A stretch of 64,000 bases of DNA from Toxotes chatareus (Eukaryota > Chordata > Actinopteri > Toxotidae). The notes beneath the pieces were generated by a model. The model was not told where the DNA came from, did no database searches, and saw only the letters and a program-made list of their open reading frames with translations. A program made the position numbers and the translations under genes. The stretch is from NCBI GenBank assembly GCA_016801885.1, contig CM028888.1:10808170-10872169 (forward strand), written 5' to 3'. Below, one piece after another: positions 20,996 to 32,400 of this stretch; within the stretch, counting starts at the first letter, position 1, and each line of letters opens with the position of its first letter.

Positions 20996-21295
20996 TCTTT
21001 AATCTCTAAAGATTGCGTGACCTATTAAAGAGATTGGCAATGAGAAATAAATATATCCTATATCAACTGTATGTCCCCTTCCCTTATGTTGAATAGATCC
21101 AGGGTAAAGCAGTTTATTTGATGGTTCGGAGTCCATATTCTCTTGTAACCCCTTCCTGTGGCCTCCCAGACACACAATATTTTATACTGGAACACTGAAA
21201 TTAGGACATCCTGTGTTACATCACCAACAGAAAGGCTACATGAGAACAAGACTACGAGTGTGCAGTCACATAGGAGCTCTATTTAGGCACTTAGT

Positions 21296-21545
21296 GCTTT
21301 CAGCAAAATTCTAATGCCTGCCAGCTAACATGGCCACAATGACAAATCTAACATGCTGATGTTTTGCAAGTATAATGTTTAACATGTTTGCCATGTTAGT
21401 TAACATGTTAGCATGGTAATATTTATCAGTTAGCACCAAACACAAAGCAACAACCAATAGTTCTTGAGTAATTTTACTAAAAGCCAAAAATGTCAATATC
21501 ACTGTGGCACTAGAGGAAAAGTCAGTGATCACTCAAACACAAGTG
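21296..21545 (-). repeat. Copy of dispersed repeat family B (internal part)
   Basis: Includes repeated ACATGTTAGCATG-type words, TAGCACCAAACACAAAG, and CACTAGAGGAAAAGTCAG followed by GATCAC. These are recalled as internal parts of the same dispersed teleost repeat whose end is seen at 54955-55270. Diverged and incomplete. Confidence 0.45.
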
Positions 21546-23248
21546 TCCTTCACAGATCCTAAAATCTGACCAAGACACTCCAACAGGCCGCAGGCTTGAC
21601 CGTCTGCCCCAAACACTCACCCACTCAGCTGTGTAATTTAATTACCACCATCACCCATGCAGATGCAACAAGACATCGCAGCTCTAATGAGACAATTAGC
21701 TTGTACCATCTCAAAGCTTCGCTCCTCATTAGCGCTGATGGCTGTTGTGCACGTTGATGGCTCCAGCCCCGCCCTAACACTCAGACTGGAGACTTCTAGC
21801 CGCCACCAGCAGGTTTCTGTGGAGACTAATGGGTCATTAGAGTGAGACTGATGAGAGAGGTAAAAAGGCCTGAGCAACCTCTCCATCCACAGAGTATGAG
21901 GGAGAGAAAGGGAGGGAAACATACATTATGGCACATTAAGGTTCAACCAATATGAATGCTGAAAGACCAAAATACTTATACTAATATTTCCAGACTGATA
22001 GCTGCACCTGTTCAGTTGCAAGGGAGAAACAGTGAAACACTTCACTACATTAAATAACATTTCTGTCTTAGATTTTTCAGTCTCAGTTATATCCACAAGA
22101 TTTAATGAGAGTTTAAAGTGGCTGTTATATATCATCAAATTATTCAAGTTTCTCACTACAACTTAATTTTTAATCAAGTTTCTCAACATTATAAAGTATT
22201 TATAGGGTTTCAAAGTCTCTCTAAAGCAGTTCTTTGGCTAAAAAGAAGATAAGTTACCCTCCTCAAAATACATATATTGTTTCACTTATAGTATGTTTGT
22301 ATATTATGAGAGGGAGAGACAAAGAGAAACACCACTGTCTCTCTCAGTATCTTAGTGATTTCTCTGCCCTTTCTATTAAAAGCACCTGAGCTCAGCAGTG
22401 ATACTCTCTTCCTGCCTTTTTTAGCTTGATCCAGGCCTTTGTCCAGCCTCTGATGGACAGATACGGGGTCATGTTTTTCTGCATGAAGCTGCCAGGCAGA
22501 GAATTACTAAACAAACTTCTCTAAGAAGAGTAAGCTTTAAAATGTTAATTAAAAACCTGATTCTTTACAATCAGCTTATTAGCTCTCACAAATCTTTTCG
22601 CAGTAAAAAAGAAAATCAAGTTTTTCCAGCGGTGATAAAAATCCATAAATACTTGTTTCCTCCCCCAAAAAACCCAGATAGCAATACATAATGTAAATGT
22701 GTTTTGCATTACATGAAGAAGCATGCTTTTCATTCTTAACTCTTGGGGGAGCCAGAAAAGACTTTGGCTAAAGCCAGGCCCTTTTGTCCATGCGTGACCT
22801 ACATTCTCTCACAATAATGAAATGCCAACAGAGCTGTGTGTCTATTGATAGCTGCATTCTGGACTCTCTTGGGGAAATGGTCTAGAGAACGATTAAACTA
22901 GATTAGATTGCCGTTTATATTTGCAAGAGCTTTGAGTGGGATTTCAGTAAAGCCCTGCAATGAGACTGATGCTCACTAACTCAATGTGCAATGTTGGTCT
23001 TGGTCAATTTCTGCAACAATTTCTGCCATTTAAAAGGCCCATAAAGGCTGAAATATTCTTGCCCAAGGAGCACTGACAATGGAGTTATGTAAAAGTCTGC
23101 AGTAATTTAACCAGAAACTTTACACGCAATGATCCCATTAAACAGTGTGCAATAAAGCATCATTCTATAAAGTTACACTCCCACATTTTTCTGCTTTGGG
23201 AATCATTTTCATCATAATGTAAATGCCAAAATCATGACAAAACACCTT
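21546..23248. other. Intergenic region, no gene recognised
   Basis: AT-rich sequence with short open frames only, including antisense pairs around 21640-21920. I see no domain, RNA gene or clear mobile element. Confidence 0.5.
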
Positions 23249-23507
23249 AGGGCTGCAACTAATGACTATTCTCATCAATCTGCAGATTATTTTCTCAATT
23301 AATGTCAGGAAATAGTAAAAAAAAAAAAAAAGTTTTATAAAGCAGAATGTGGTATCATCAAATTTCTTTTTTTTCTAACTGTAACTATAATAACTGTCCA
23401 AAACCCAAAGATATTTAGGTTAGTATGGAATTAAAAGTAAAGAAAAGAAGCAAATTTTGCTCCATTATCAAAATAGTTGATTTTTCTGAATTAATCAGCT
23501 CCAGAGC
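23249..23507. repeat. Repeat family A copy 1 (MITE-like, full length)
   Basis: Starts AGGGCTGCAACTAATGAC and ends TTAATCAGCTCCAGAG. The ends are roughly inverted to each other: GCTGCAACTAA at one side, TTAATCAGCTC at the other. Inside are AACCCAAAGATATTTAGGTT and ATTATCAAAATAGTTGAT. This is recalled as a very common teleost short interspersed element with ATTAATCGATTA-like ends. No coding capacity. Confidence 0.65.
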
Positions 23508-26280
23508 ACATTTAGCTGTGCACACTTAGCATTACATAATCTGCACATGTATTAAAATTCTCCTCTAATGTTAGCAATTTATAAAGATGAATTTGACCTA
23601 CAAGGCAAGTCAATTAATATGTCCAGGCATCATAGTATAAACACAAGAGACAAAAAGAGTTGTTGACAGGAAATGAAGAATAAAATCTACGGAGAAAAAG
23701 ATGTAAATGATAAAACAGGAAAGAAAATAATTACAGGAAGGTGTGATAGGGATGGTAGAAAGAAACAGAACACACAAAACCCTATAATAATTCTGATACA
23801 ACAACAACAAAAACAAGAGCACCACTAAGCTAATTAAAAACCCACGGTGCAAACACAAGACAGCATTAGCAAACAACTATTTTTTCTTTGTTTCTCCCTG
23901 ACTGCAGGAATAATCACACTAACAGAGTCTTGTGTTTACATGGAGCCTGCTGAATTTGCAGCATTGTTCTAATCATAGAGGACTGTGTGAGCATGGAACC
24001 AAGGATGGTTAGTGTTATCTCATGTTATTTGCAGTTTTTGTAGACAACTGCTGTCACACTCTGTCATACACATACACGGTCTGTACTCACACATCAGCAA
24101 GTATGATGAAAAGAAATACACAAAAACATTTGACTGCAAGAACGCTTCAAGAGAAGTATTCTCTGATCTGTCATGTGAAGTATTGTTATATTAAATTCCT
24201 CTGAGTGCTTATGTTTTATTCTGCTCTACTTTAATGACAGAGCTGTTGGGTGCCTGTTCTGATATTGACATGCAATTTTTTTTGAATAATTATATATGGC
24301 TTTGCACTGAATGCACTCAGAGTGAGATTGTATTTGTTTATATAAAAATAATAATAACATTTAAATTAAGTGTTCGCTCTCACATGCTAAGCTATCATGA
24401 ATCTGTGATGTCTGATTCCTTCCAACAATTGTTTTTGGATGCCATATTTTTGATTTCCACTTCACTGTATGGAAAGGCAGTATGACATTGAGACAGCATT
24501 TTCTGCTGTCAAATTCCAATCTCAACATCATTTACATTTATAAAATTATTCTAAATATAAATGAAAATACATCAAAATAGGCTCAAAAGTTTAAGGTTTC
24601 ATTCTTCTGGGTTATACAGACTGAGAGAGCTTTTTTTTTGTTTCCTTAACTTCAGAACATTTTTTTCTGATATCAGATTATACAAACTGACAATCTCTGA
24701 ATCATCTGCATTGTTTTTTGACAGTTTTACTCTTTTAGTTAGTCACTCTTGTATATTTTTTTTTCTTTTGTGAAGCAAAGTATAATCACATTGTACAACT
24801 TGCAGCATAATAACAACCAGTGAAGCCACAGCACTTGATTTAAGTCAGTCCATATTTTCTCTGACTTGAAGTTAATCGCTTTGCAGGCAGGCCCATGCAG
24901 GCAGAGTGCATTAGCTACAGATGGATCATGTAGATTTAAGGTAAGCCACTTACTGCTGAGTAGATTATTAGACTGGTGCACATTAATTTTTATTTTCATT
25001 TCTGCCCATAAGTCAAAGAAGGGTGATTGTATTAGGTGGGTGACAGGCTACGTCCTCTTTAACAGACAGACTGTTCTCCACCCACATAAAGAGATGGATG
25101 GTATGAATGATAGCATTAGTCCATCAAAGTTAAAACACAAAGCACAACTCATCTGCACGTCACCATCATCAAATGTGTGCAGTTATTTTACTCCCATCTT
25201 AGCAAGGTAGCAGAAAGCAAAAGGCAAAATAGGGAACAAAGGCAGGATTTGGTAAGGTGCATAAAGCATGGTGTACTGAAGAAGACTTGTGCATTGTGTT
25301 TTCATTTTGATGAACTTGCACTGAAGCTCACACTGGCCTGCACCTCACTGTGTGTGCATTCTTAAAGGCAGAACATGAATTAGACTGTTACCATGACAAC
25401 AGACAAAGTTGATCATTATGTGCCTATATGCCTGATGCCTATATATATAATTATTTAATTATTTATTTATTTGGCTCCTTACAGTGATCTAACTGTGTAT
25501 ACTGAGTACATTCCAGGTATGATTTTATTTTTATTTTGTTTAGGCTGTATTTATACATGCTTTGTAGCAGAGTAGCTCTGCAGTATAAAAACTTAATCTG
25601 CATCACCAGCAGGTTTCCCTTCCTACAATATTTTGTTTATTGTTCTATAATGTGTGGACCTGCTGTATCTGGAAGCTTTCGGGAAGGGTTCAGACCCTAG
25701 CCTCTAGCACCATCTCCAGCATGAACCAAATATCTAAGTTTAAGTGTGATTTTCAACTAGCAGCAGACGCCAGGGGCATCTTTGTCTCAAAATCTCTCCA
25801 TGGATATCTATAGGAGATGTAAACATGTACCATGAAGCTTCATAAGATTACAGACACACTGTAGGGACTAATAATTAATGATGATACTAATATTACAATG
25901 ATACTTGCTGCATGGTATGAGAAAGAAAACAGTTATGATCCAAGTATCACAGAAACACTTTAAATTCTTATAGGTATTTGGAACAATATGGGTCAAAGTC
26001 TTTATATTAGAATGTTACACAATGGGTGTTTAAAGGTAAAAAATATTATTGTGACAGCACAAATTCTTTACTATGTTTTTAATTGTTCAACTGGATGATA
26101 GACTGCTGGTTACTTTGGTTTTCAAGGTGTGAAAACAGTATATTTTCAGATATTGTAGAGGATAAAATACAGGTTAGGTGTAGCTCATATATTATACCAA
26201 CACAAATATAGTTGGCTTTCCTTTTAGGAAACGTTATAATTAACATTTTTTTACATCAGCACCGTTGCTGACATAAAAGG
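23508..26280. other. Intergenic region upstream of ube2b
   Basis: AT-rich sequence without recognisable coding exons. Several short open frames (24234-24485, 24866-25210) have no identifiable domain. Confidence 0.5.
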
Positions 26281-26456
26281 GGTTGTACCTCAGTCGGCCA
26301 ACACTGTAAGCAACCGACGTCACCATGTATTAGCTAGCTAGCCAGTTGTTTCAGAGAAGAAGAAAAGGGCTACAAGCGGAAGAAACACCGTTTTTGGTTT
26401 CGGATAGTATTCGGTTTATGGTCTTGGTTTTCTTTTTTAAAAACACATTTTGAATA
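26281..26456 (+). promoter_or_regulatory. ube2b: Predicted ube2b promoter and 5' UTR
   Basis: GC content and CpG rise here compared with the flanks. It contains CGACGTCACC (CRE half-site type) at about 26317 and a TTAGCTAGCTAGCC run at about 26329-26343. An in-frame TGA six bases before the ATG closes the reading frame upstream, which supports the assigned start. Confidence 0.5.
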
Positions 26457-29400
26457 ATGTCGACCCCGGCAAGGAGACGGCTTATGAGAGATTTTAAAAG
26501 GTATAGCAGCGTTTTGGCAGTCATCTCTTGTGTTTGTGTGGAGCTAGCAGCGTTAGCCGATGGAGCTGTCGGTAGCTAGCTTAGCTTAGCGTTAGCTGCT
26601 GGTGTGAAAATAATACTGCATTTAAGGCTGGACTGGAGTTGTTGTGGCATAAATGTGTTAATTTTAATGGTTTCTCACAGCATCTGGCGTCTATAAGATT
26701 GACAAAGACTCTATTGGTTACTTTCAGTGTTATTTGACGATATCCGAAGAAGGCTGTTTGGCTCTGCAGTGTTTTATACCCAGGGGATAACGTTAGTCTT
26801 GCTGTCTTTTTATTTTTCCTGGCTAGTTTGTTTTTCTTTTGTTCCGGTTGGTGCAGTTTCAGTTAGCCGAGGTTACTTGAGGTGGATTAAATTTGCATGG
26901 ACACAGGCTTGTGGACGTTTAATCAAAGTCCCTTTGTCTTGGTTTAACTGGCCCCGATCAGAAACTAAATGTGAAAGGATTTATCTTAATTACTCGGCGC
27001 AGCCTTTAAAGCTCTGGGTTTTAATTCTGCTGGTTAAAAGGCAGCAGCATTCAACCAGCCAGCTATCGTGGTGGTTTCAGTCCACCTTTGCACAACGTGG
27101 CGTGCAGGTGTTGCACAACTCGGAGTCGTGGTCCTGGGGTGCTCCATCTCAGCATATGTGGCTAGATATGTGCCTGCCATCTTTCCCCTCTGGTGTTCCT
27201 AAATTCATTGTTAGTATAGATAAACATTCCATACATCGTTTTCATGTAAATTATGTTGTCAAACTTGTGCTGTGAAGACAAGAAGAATATGTTTGGGTTT
27301 CTGGGGAGAATCACACCTGGCAAGCGGCTGCTTGTAATACCTGATATCCCCAATCTGTTGTCTTGTTCCATATGGCACCCCACAGTAGGTGTGTGTTAGT
27401 CTGTTACTCACACACACACACCTGTCAATGGAAAAAAGATGCTAAGCTATTCTACTAAGAACAGCTGACAAACCGGGGGTATAAGGTGTCACTGTAACTC
27501 AACTCTGCTGTGCCAGTCCCCAGGTGGTAAACTGTAACACAGTGAGGCAAGGAAAACACAATGGCACATTCCTGGATCAGCCCTGTGTGTCCACACCAAG
27601 GCAGGCTGATTGAACTCAGCCCTGTGTGATGTTGCCTAACCTGTCTTGTTTGATCTGAAAGTCAAATTATTTGTTCAATATTTGTCTTGAAACTTAGCTG
27701 TGACAACACGTTTGATGTCTTGGCTCAGTACTTTGGACGTGAAATGACACTTTGCAGTTGAAGTGCTGCTTAAATAAGATTCAGATTTCAGATTAGAGTC
27801 TGTAAAGAATGACTTTCATTTCTTCTCCAAATGTATTTTTAGAAGCGACTGACATTGTGAAACCAGCAACTATCACCTCACACTTCAGTACCTTCGCTTT
27901 AGTTTTACTCTGTCTTATTTTGTGAGGATTCAGCCATATAATAGCTTACAGTCATTTGTGAGCTAGTCTTCCTTGGGTTGAGAAATTTGAGCAATATTTT
28001 CTTAATTTTAAAGCTACTTTAACTCAAAGTGTTTCGCTCTGTAGCCCCTGTTGTTTGATTTCACTAAAACTAGATAATTTCTGGCAGAACTTAGTCAGAC
28101 AAGTTGTATATGTACACCAGTAACTGAATTTACTCCATAATATGACAGGTTTCCTAGACCACATTGTTTTTGGTGTGTTATTAATAACTACCTATTAACC
28201 TGTTGCCTATTTTCTCCAATAATCAATTATTTGATCTGTAAAATGCCAGAAATTTGTGGGGAAAAATGTTTATTCCCGTTTCCCACAGTCCAAGGTGACG
28301 TCTTCAGATGTCATGTCTGACTAACAGTCCAAAACACAAAGCGGTTCATTTCAGAAAATTATGAAACAGAGAAGCACAGCAAAGTCCCCCATTGCAACCA
28401 AACAATGTTTGGTGTTTGGTTTTTTGTAATATATAAGGTTTACCCAATTAGTCAGATATCAAAATAGATGCCAGTTTATTTTCTGGTGATTGAGACAAAA
28501 CAACCACACACCCTGCCCCTAACCCGCAAGACTGCTGCCCACTAATTCCCTAATCTGCTCTCTGCAGACTGGTCAGTCATCCCTAGTTTTCAAGTAAAAT
28601 AAAGTAACTATCAGTCTGTGTAGTCGGGAAGTTGAGTGGAGCATCAATCCACCAGCGGATGGAGCTCAGGCAGATTACAGTAAATGAGGTTAATTGCAGT
28701 GGGTCTGTCTGCAGCTAGGGACTTAGACAGATCGACACACACACACACAGACACACAAATCAGCCTACCTTGTTTTATGGCTGTAAGCTCTTATTAAACC
28801 AGCTTTTATGCTAGGCGTCGGATTGCAGGCCTAAATAGTCTGCCGTGATTCCGGACTTGGCCTACATGTGCTGGTGATCTGAAGCGAGACCTTTAATGTG
28901 ACACAGTAATGTAGCCTGAGTTTCAGCAAGGGAGCCAGCAGAGTAAATTGTAGTCTATTACATGCTGTGTTTGTCATGTTGGCTCAAGCCACCAGAAACC
29001 TGTTTTATAGCCTGCACTGATCAATAGTTTAACTAGTGGCTGTTGTCTAAAACTATTTTATAATGTTGACCTGCAACATCTGTTTTAATTTGTTGATGTC
29101 TTTGTTGCTATGGCATTTTTGCACTCCACTTTATAGAGATCACCTTTCAGTCAAACAGCTTGGGGCAGGTTTTCGTGTGTAGCTGGAAATAATAATTAAT
29201 TAAATTATTGATAAATCCAGTTAGGGAAAGTTAAGGATTTTGGACTGTTGGTCATCCAAAACACCGAAACAGGCAATTTGGAGACTTCACCACAGACCCC
29301 CAAGAGTTGCAGTGCTACATTTAAGCAGCTAATCCTCATATTAGTAAAGCCAACACATCTGCATTTTAACCTCATAAACTGTGTAAACAGTTACATAATT

Positions 29401-32400
29401 ATTACAACAGTTTTTGACTAATTTTCTGTGAATCAAAAAACATTTAGACTCTGTTTCTTTGGATTTCATGTTGTGGGGAGCTTGACTTCCTGTAGCTGAC
29501 GTCCTTTTCTGTCTGATACTGCTCCTTATGACTGCCCAGTTGGTCTGTTTATTCCAAACACACCAGTGTTGCTGCTGCTTCAAATGTAAAACACATCACT
29601 TCCTCTGCACCAGACTGTTGTTTTTCCTGGGAAAAGAACAGACACCCCCAAGCTCTAATGAACTAGTCTACAGTGTTTCATATAGGTCAGAGATGGAGAG
29701 CAACAAAACAAACATTTATTGATAGAAAAACATCAGGGGGCCTCTACTGCGGTTTATCCAGATGTCCTGCTCGTGACAACGTTATACAGGCGTCATTTTA
29801 GATGAAGGTCAACACACTGTGCACTTGATCCTACAAGCCTGTCTGTCCACTGAGGTCCTGTTGATACAGCAGTTTGTGTTTTGACTGATAATTATCCTTC
29901 AGTCAAGGTGTTAATTAAAATCCTCACGTTCTCTCGCATCCTTGTCTCTCTGTTTCTCCCCCTCCTTCATCTTTGTCTTTTCCTCCCACATTTGTTATTT
30001 CTTTTCCTCTCCGTTGGTCTTGCTCTCCATCTTTCCTGTTTATTTTTCTCTCTCCCTCTTTTTTCTTTCTTCTCACCTTGTTTCCTCATCTCTCTCTCTT
30101 ATGTCCCTTTCTTTGTGCCTTTCTTGCCATATGTCTTTCTCTTACCATGTGTCTTTCTCTCCTTCTTATCCAGACTTCAAGAAGATCCTCCCACCGGTGT
30201 GAGCGGAGCACCATCAGAGAACAACATCATGCTTTGGAACGCTGTTATTTTTGGGTGAGTCATGCTCTAAATCCAACTCCGCCCTGCTGTCTTTACTGTT
30301 CTACTGTGATTGTGATGCACAGATTCCCCCTGTAACCTACCCCGTTGCATTCTCGTTCTCCACCTTCTCCTGCGTTTTAAAAATATTTCTGATTACAGCC
30401 CAGATTGTGGCAGAGAGCAGTCTGGAAAATCAGCATGTAGGGACTTGGCGGGTGATTGATGGAAGAACAGGCTGGGAGACACTCTTGAGGCTAGAGTTGA
30501 TGGAAAAAGGAAGGAGGAATAGATAAGACCAAACACAAAGAGGGACTTCTTGCAGACGTGTCCATTGGTGTATAATTTAAGGTGCATTTGAAAGAAAAGA
30601 GAATCATAAAAAAGCAAGAAGGAACAAGCTTTTATTAAACTGAGAAGTACTGGTGGTATGACATTCACAAGTCAATGCAAAAAGTAATAAAACATCATGA
30701 ACACAAGCAAATTGGAAGCCCAACAGAAAGCAACAAGGTGTAACAAAAAAAAAAAACAGGGAATAACACATTGGTTTAAAATAAAAATAGACTTGCTAAT
30801 AGTTCCTCACCTAACTCAAAAGCCAAAGAGGAAGCTTCTAGAAATGTAAAATGTGAAGGCAGCTGTTTTAATTGGCCCCTTAACACAGACTGTGTGAATG
30901 TGAGGAGCTGAGTAAATAAAGACTCAGGTGTCTGTGTAGAGCATGTCCTTGAAGTATAAATGGTAATGGTTCTGTTTTCTACAAGCCAGTGTCGTACTGG
31001 TAGAAGTGGGGATTTTTGGAATTTTGGAACTAATTTTATTTCTCTCTCTCTCTCTTTGCCTTCTGCAGGCCTGTGGGGACGCCATTTGAAGATGGTGAGT
31101 TTGATTTTTTTTTTCATTTTGATTTATCTCGTCCTTAAAGTGCACTTTCAGTCAGAGCGTTGTTCAAGCTCTGGATTTGATTTAACTTTCTCCTACACTG
31201 TTATTATTGTAGAGTTGCATTATTCAGTCCATCTATTACAGCTTTCTGGGCTGCGTGTTGCAAAAACATGGAAGCTGAAAGTCTGAGCGTGATGGCAGGT
31301 TATGCATCCAAGCAATCAATATGACTGAGCACCAAATCACACACTCAGAAACATCCCTGCACCTATAAATAAAGAAAGTACTATATCAATATAATTAAAA
31401 GGATATCTTTTTTTAAGTTGAAAAAAGGTTTTTTAACTTATTTCAATTTAAGTTTTAGAAGTATTTTAACAACAAACAAATTCACTTGCGCTAAATGAAA
31501 TTACAGAGCAGTTTGCTTTTGGGCCAACACATTTTTAGAGGTTATGGCTCTAAACACAAACAGATTTGTAATTTTATGGTGACAATGAGTTTTAAAGAGC
31601 TGCCTTTCAGGTCTGAGGCTGTTTTAAAGGTGTTCACATTTATATTGAATGAGCATTGGGCAGCGGTACAGTGATATCAGATTAGATGATACAATTTGAA
31701 TCATCATCACAACTATCAATAGCTTATGTTAAGAGATATTACAATATAACAAATGTATGAAAAATCACATAAAACAATCAAAATAATGTTTGTAGCAATG
31801 ATACTAAGTATGGTTTTTGTGCCCTGATATAAATTCTGTTATGATTTGGTGCTACATAAATTCATCCATCTTTTACTCCATCAATTCTTTAAAGCAATGA
31901 CTGACATCAGTACCAGTAATCGAGTAGCTGAACACTAAATGTATTGCGATGTTAACAAACCGGCAGTTCTGCTGTATAACACATACAATACAGGAGACAC
32001 ACACACACACACACACATAAATACGGAGACACCCACTTTTTCTGCTTGTAATTATGACTCAGGTCAGGCAGGAGAAGTGCTGACTCGGGGTTTACAGTTT
32101 TCTTTTGTTAGTTATTTAGCCTGCAGTCCACATCTGTACCTCAGTGAAGGATTAGCTTGTCTTTCTAGTCGAGCCTGTGGTATTTTTAGTAACATACTTG
32201 TTTTTCTTGCTTTGTCTGACCTCCTTGATAGAATAGAATAGCATAGAATAGACTTTATTGTTATTACACAGTCATGTGCAACAAAAATTAGGATGCTCTG
32301 ACCATTACAGTGTGCATAAAATAAATTAGCAAGGTAGAAGAAATTCACAGAATAAATTCACAGTTATAAAAAATAGATCAGATTCTAAAGTATAAAATCT

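Larger units (their letters stand above)
26501..30173 (+). other. ube2b: ube2b intron 1
   Basis: 3.7 kb intron. Its first 100 bases are rich in GCTAGC/TTAGC words. It contains a 182-codon open frame at 26727-27275, two copies of repeat family A (near 28185-28490 and 29225-29292), and a CT-rich pyrimidine stretch at 29925-30175 leading to the acceptor. Confidence 0.85.

Noticed and set aside
29881..30335. Overlapping 120-codon frames rich in Ser, Leu and Phe
   Set aside because: They arise from the long pyrimidine tract before ube2b exon 2 and from reading through that exon in wrong frames.
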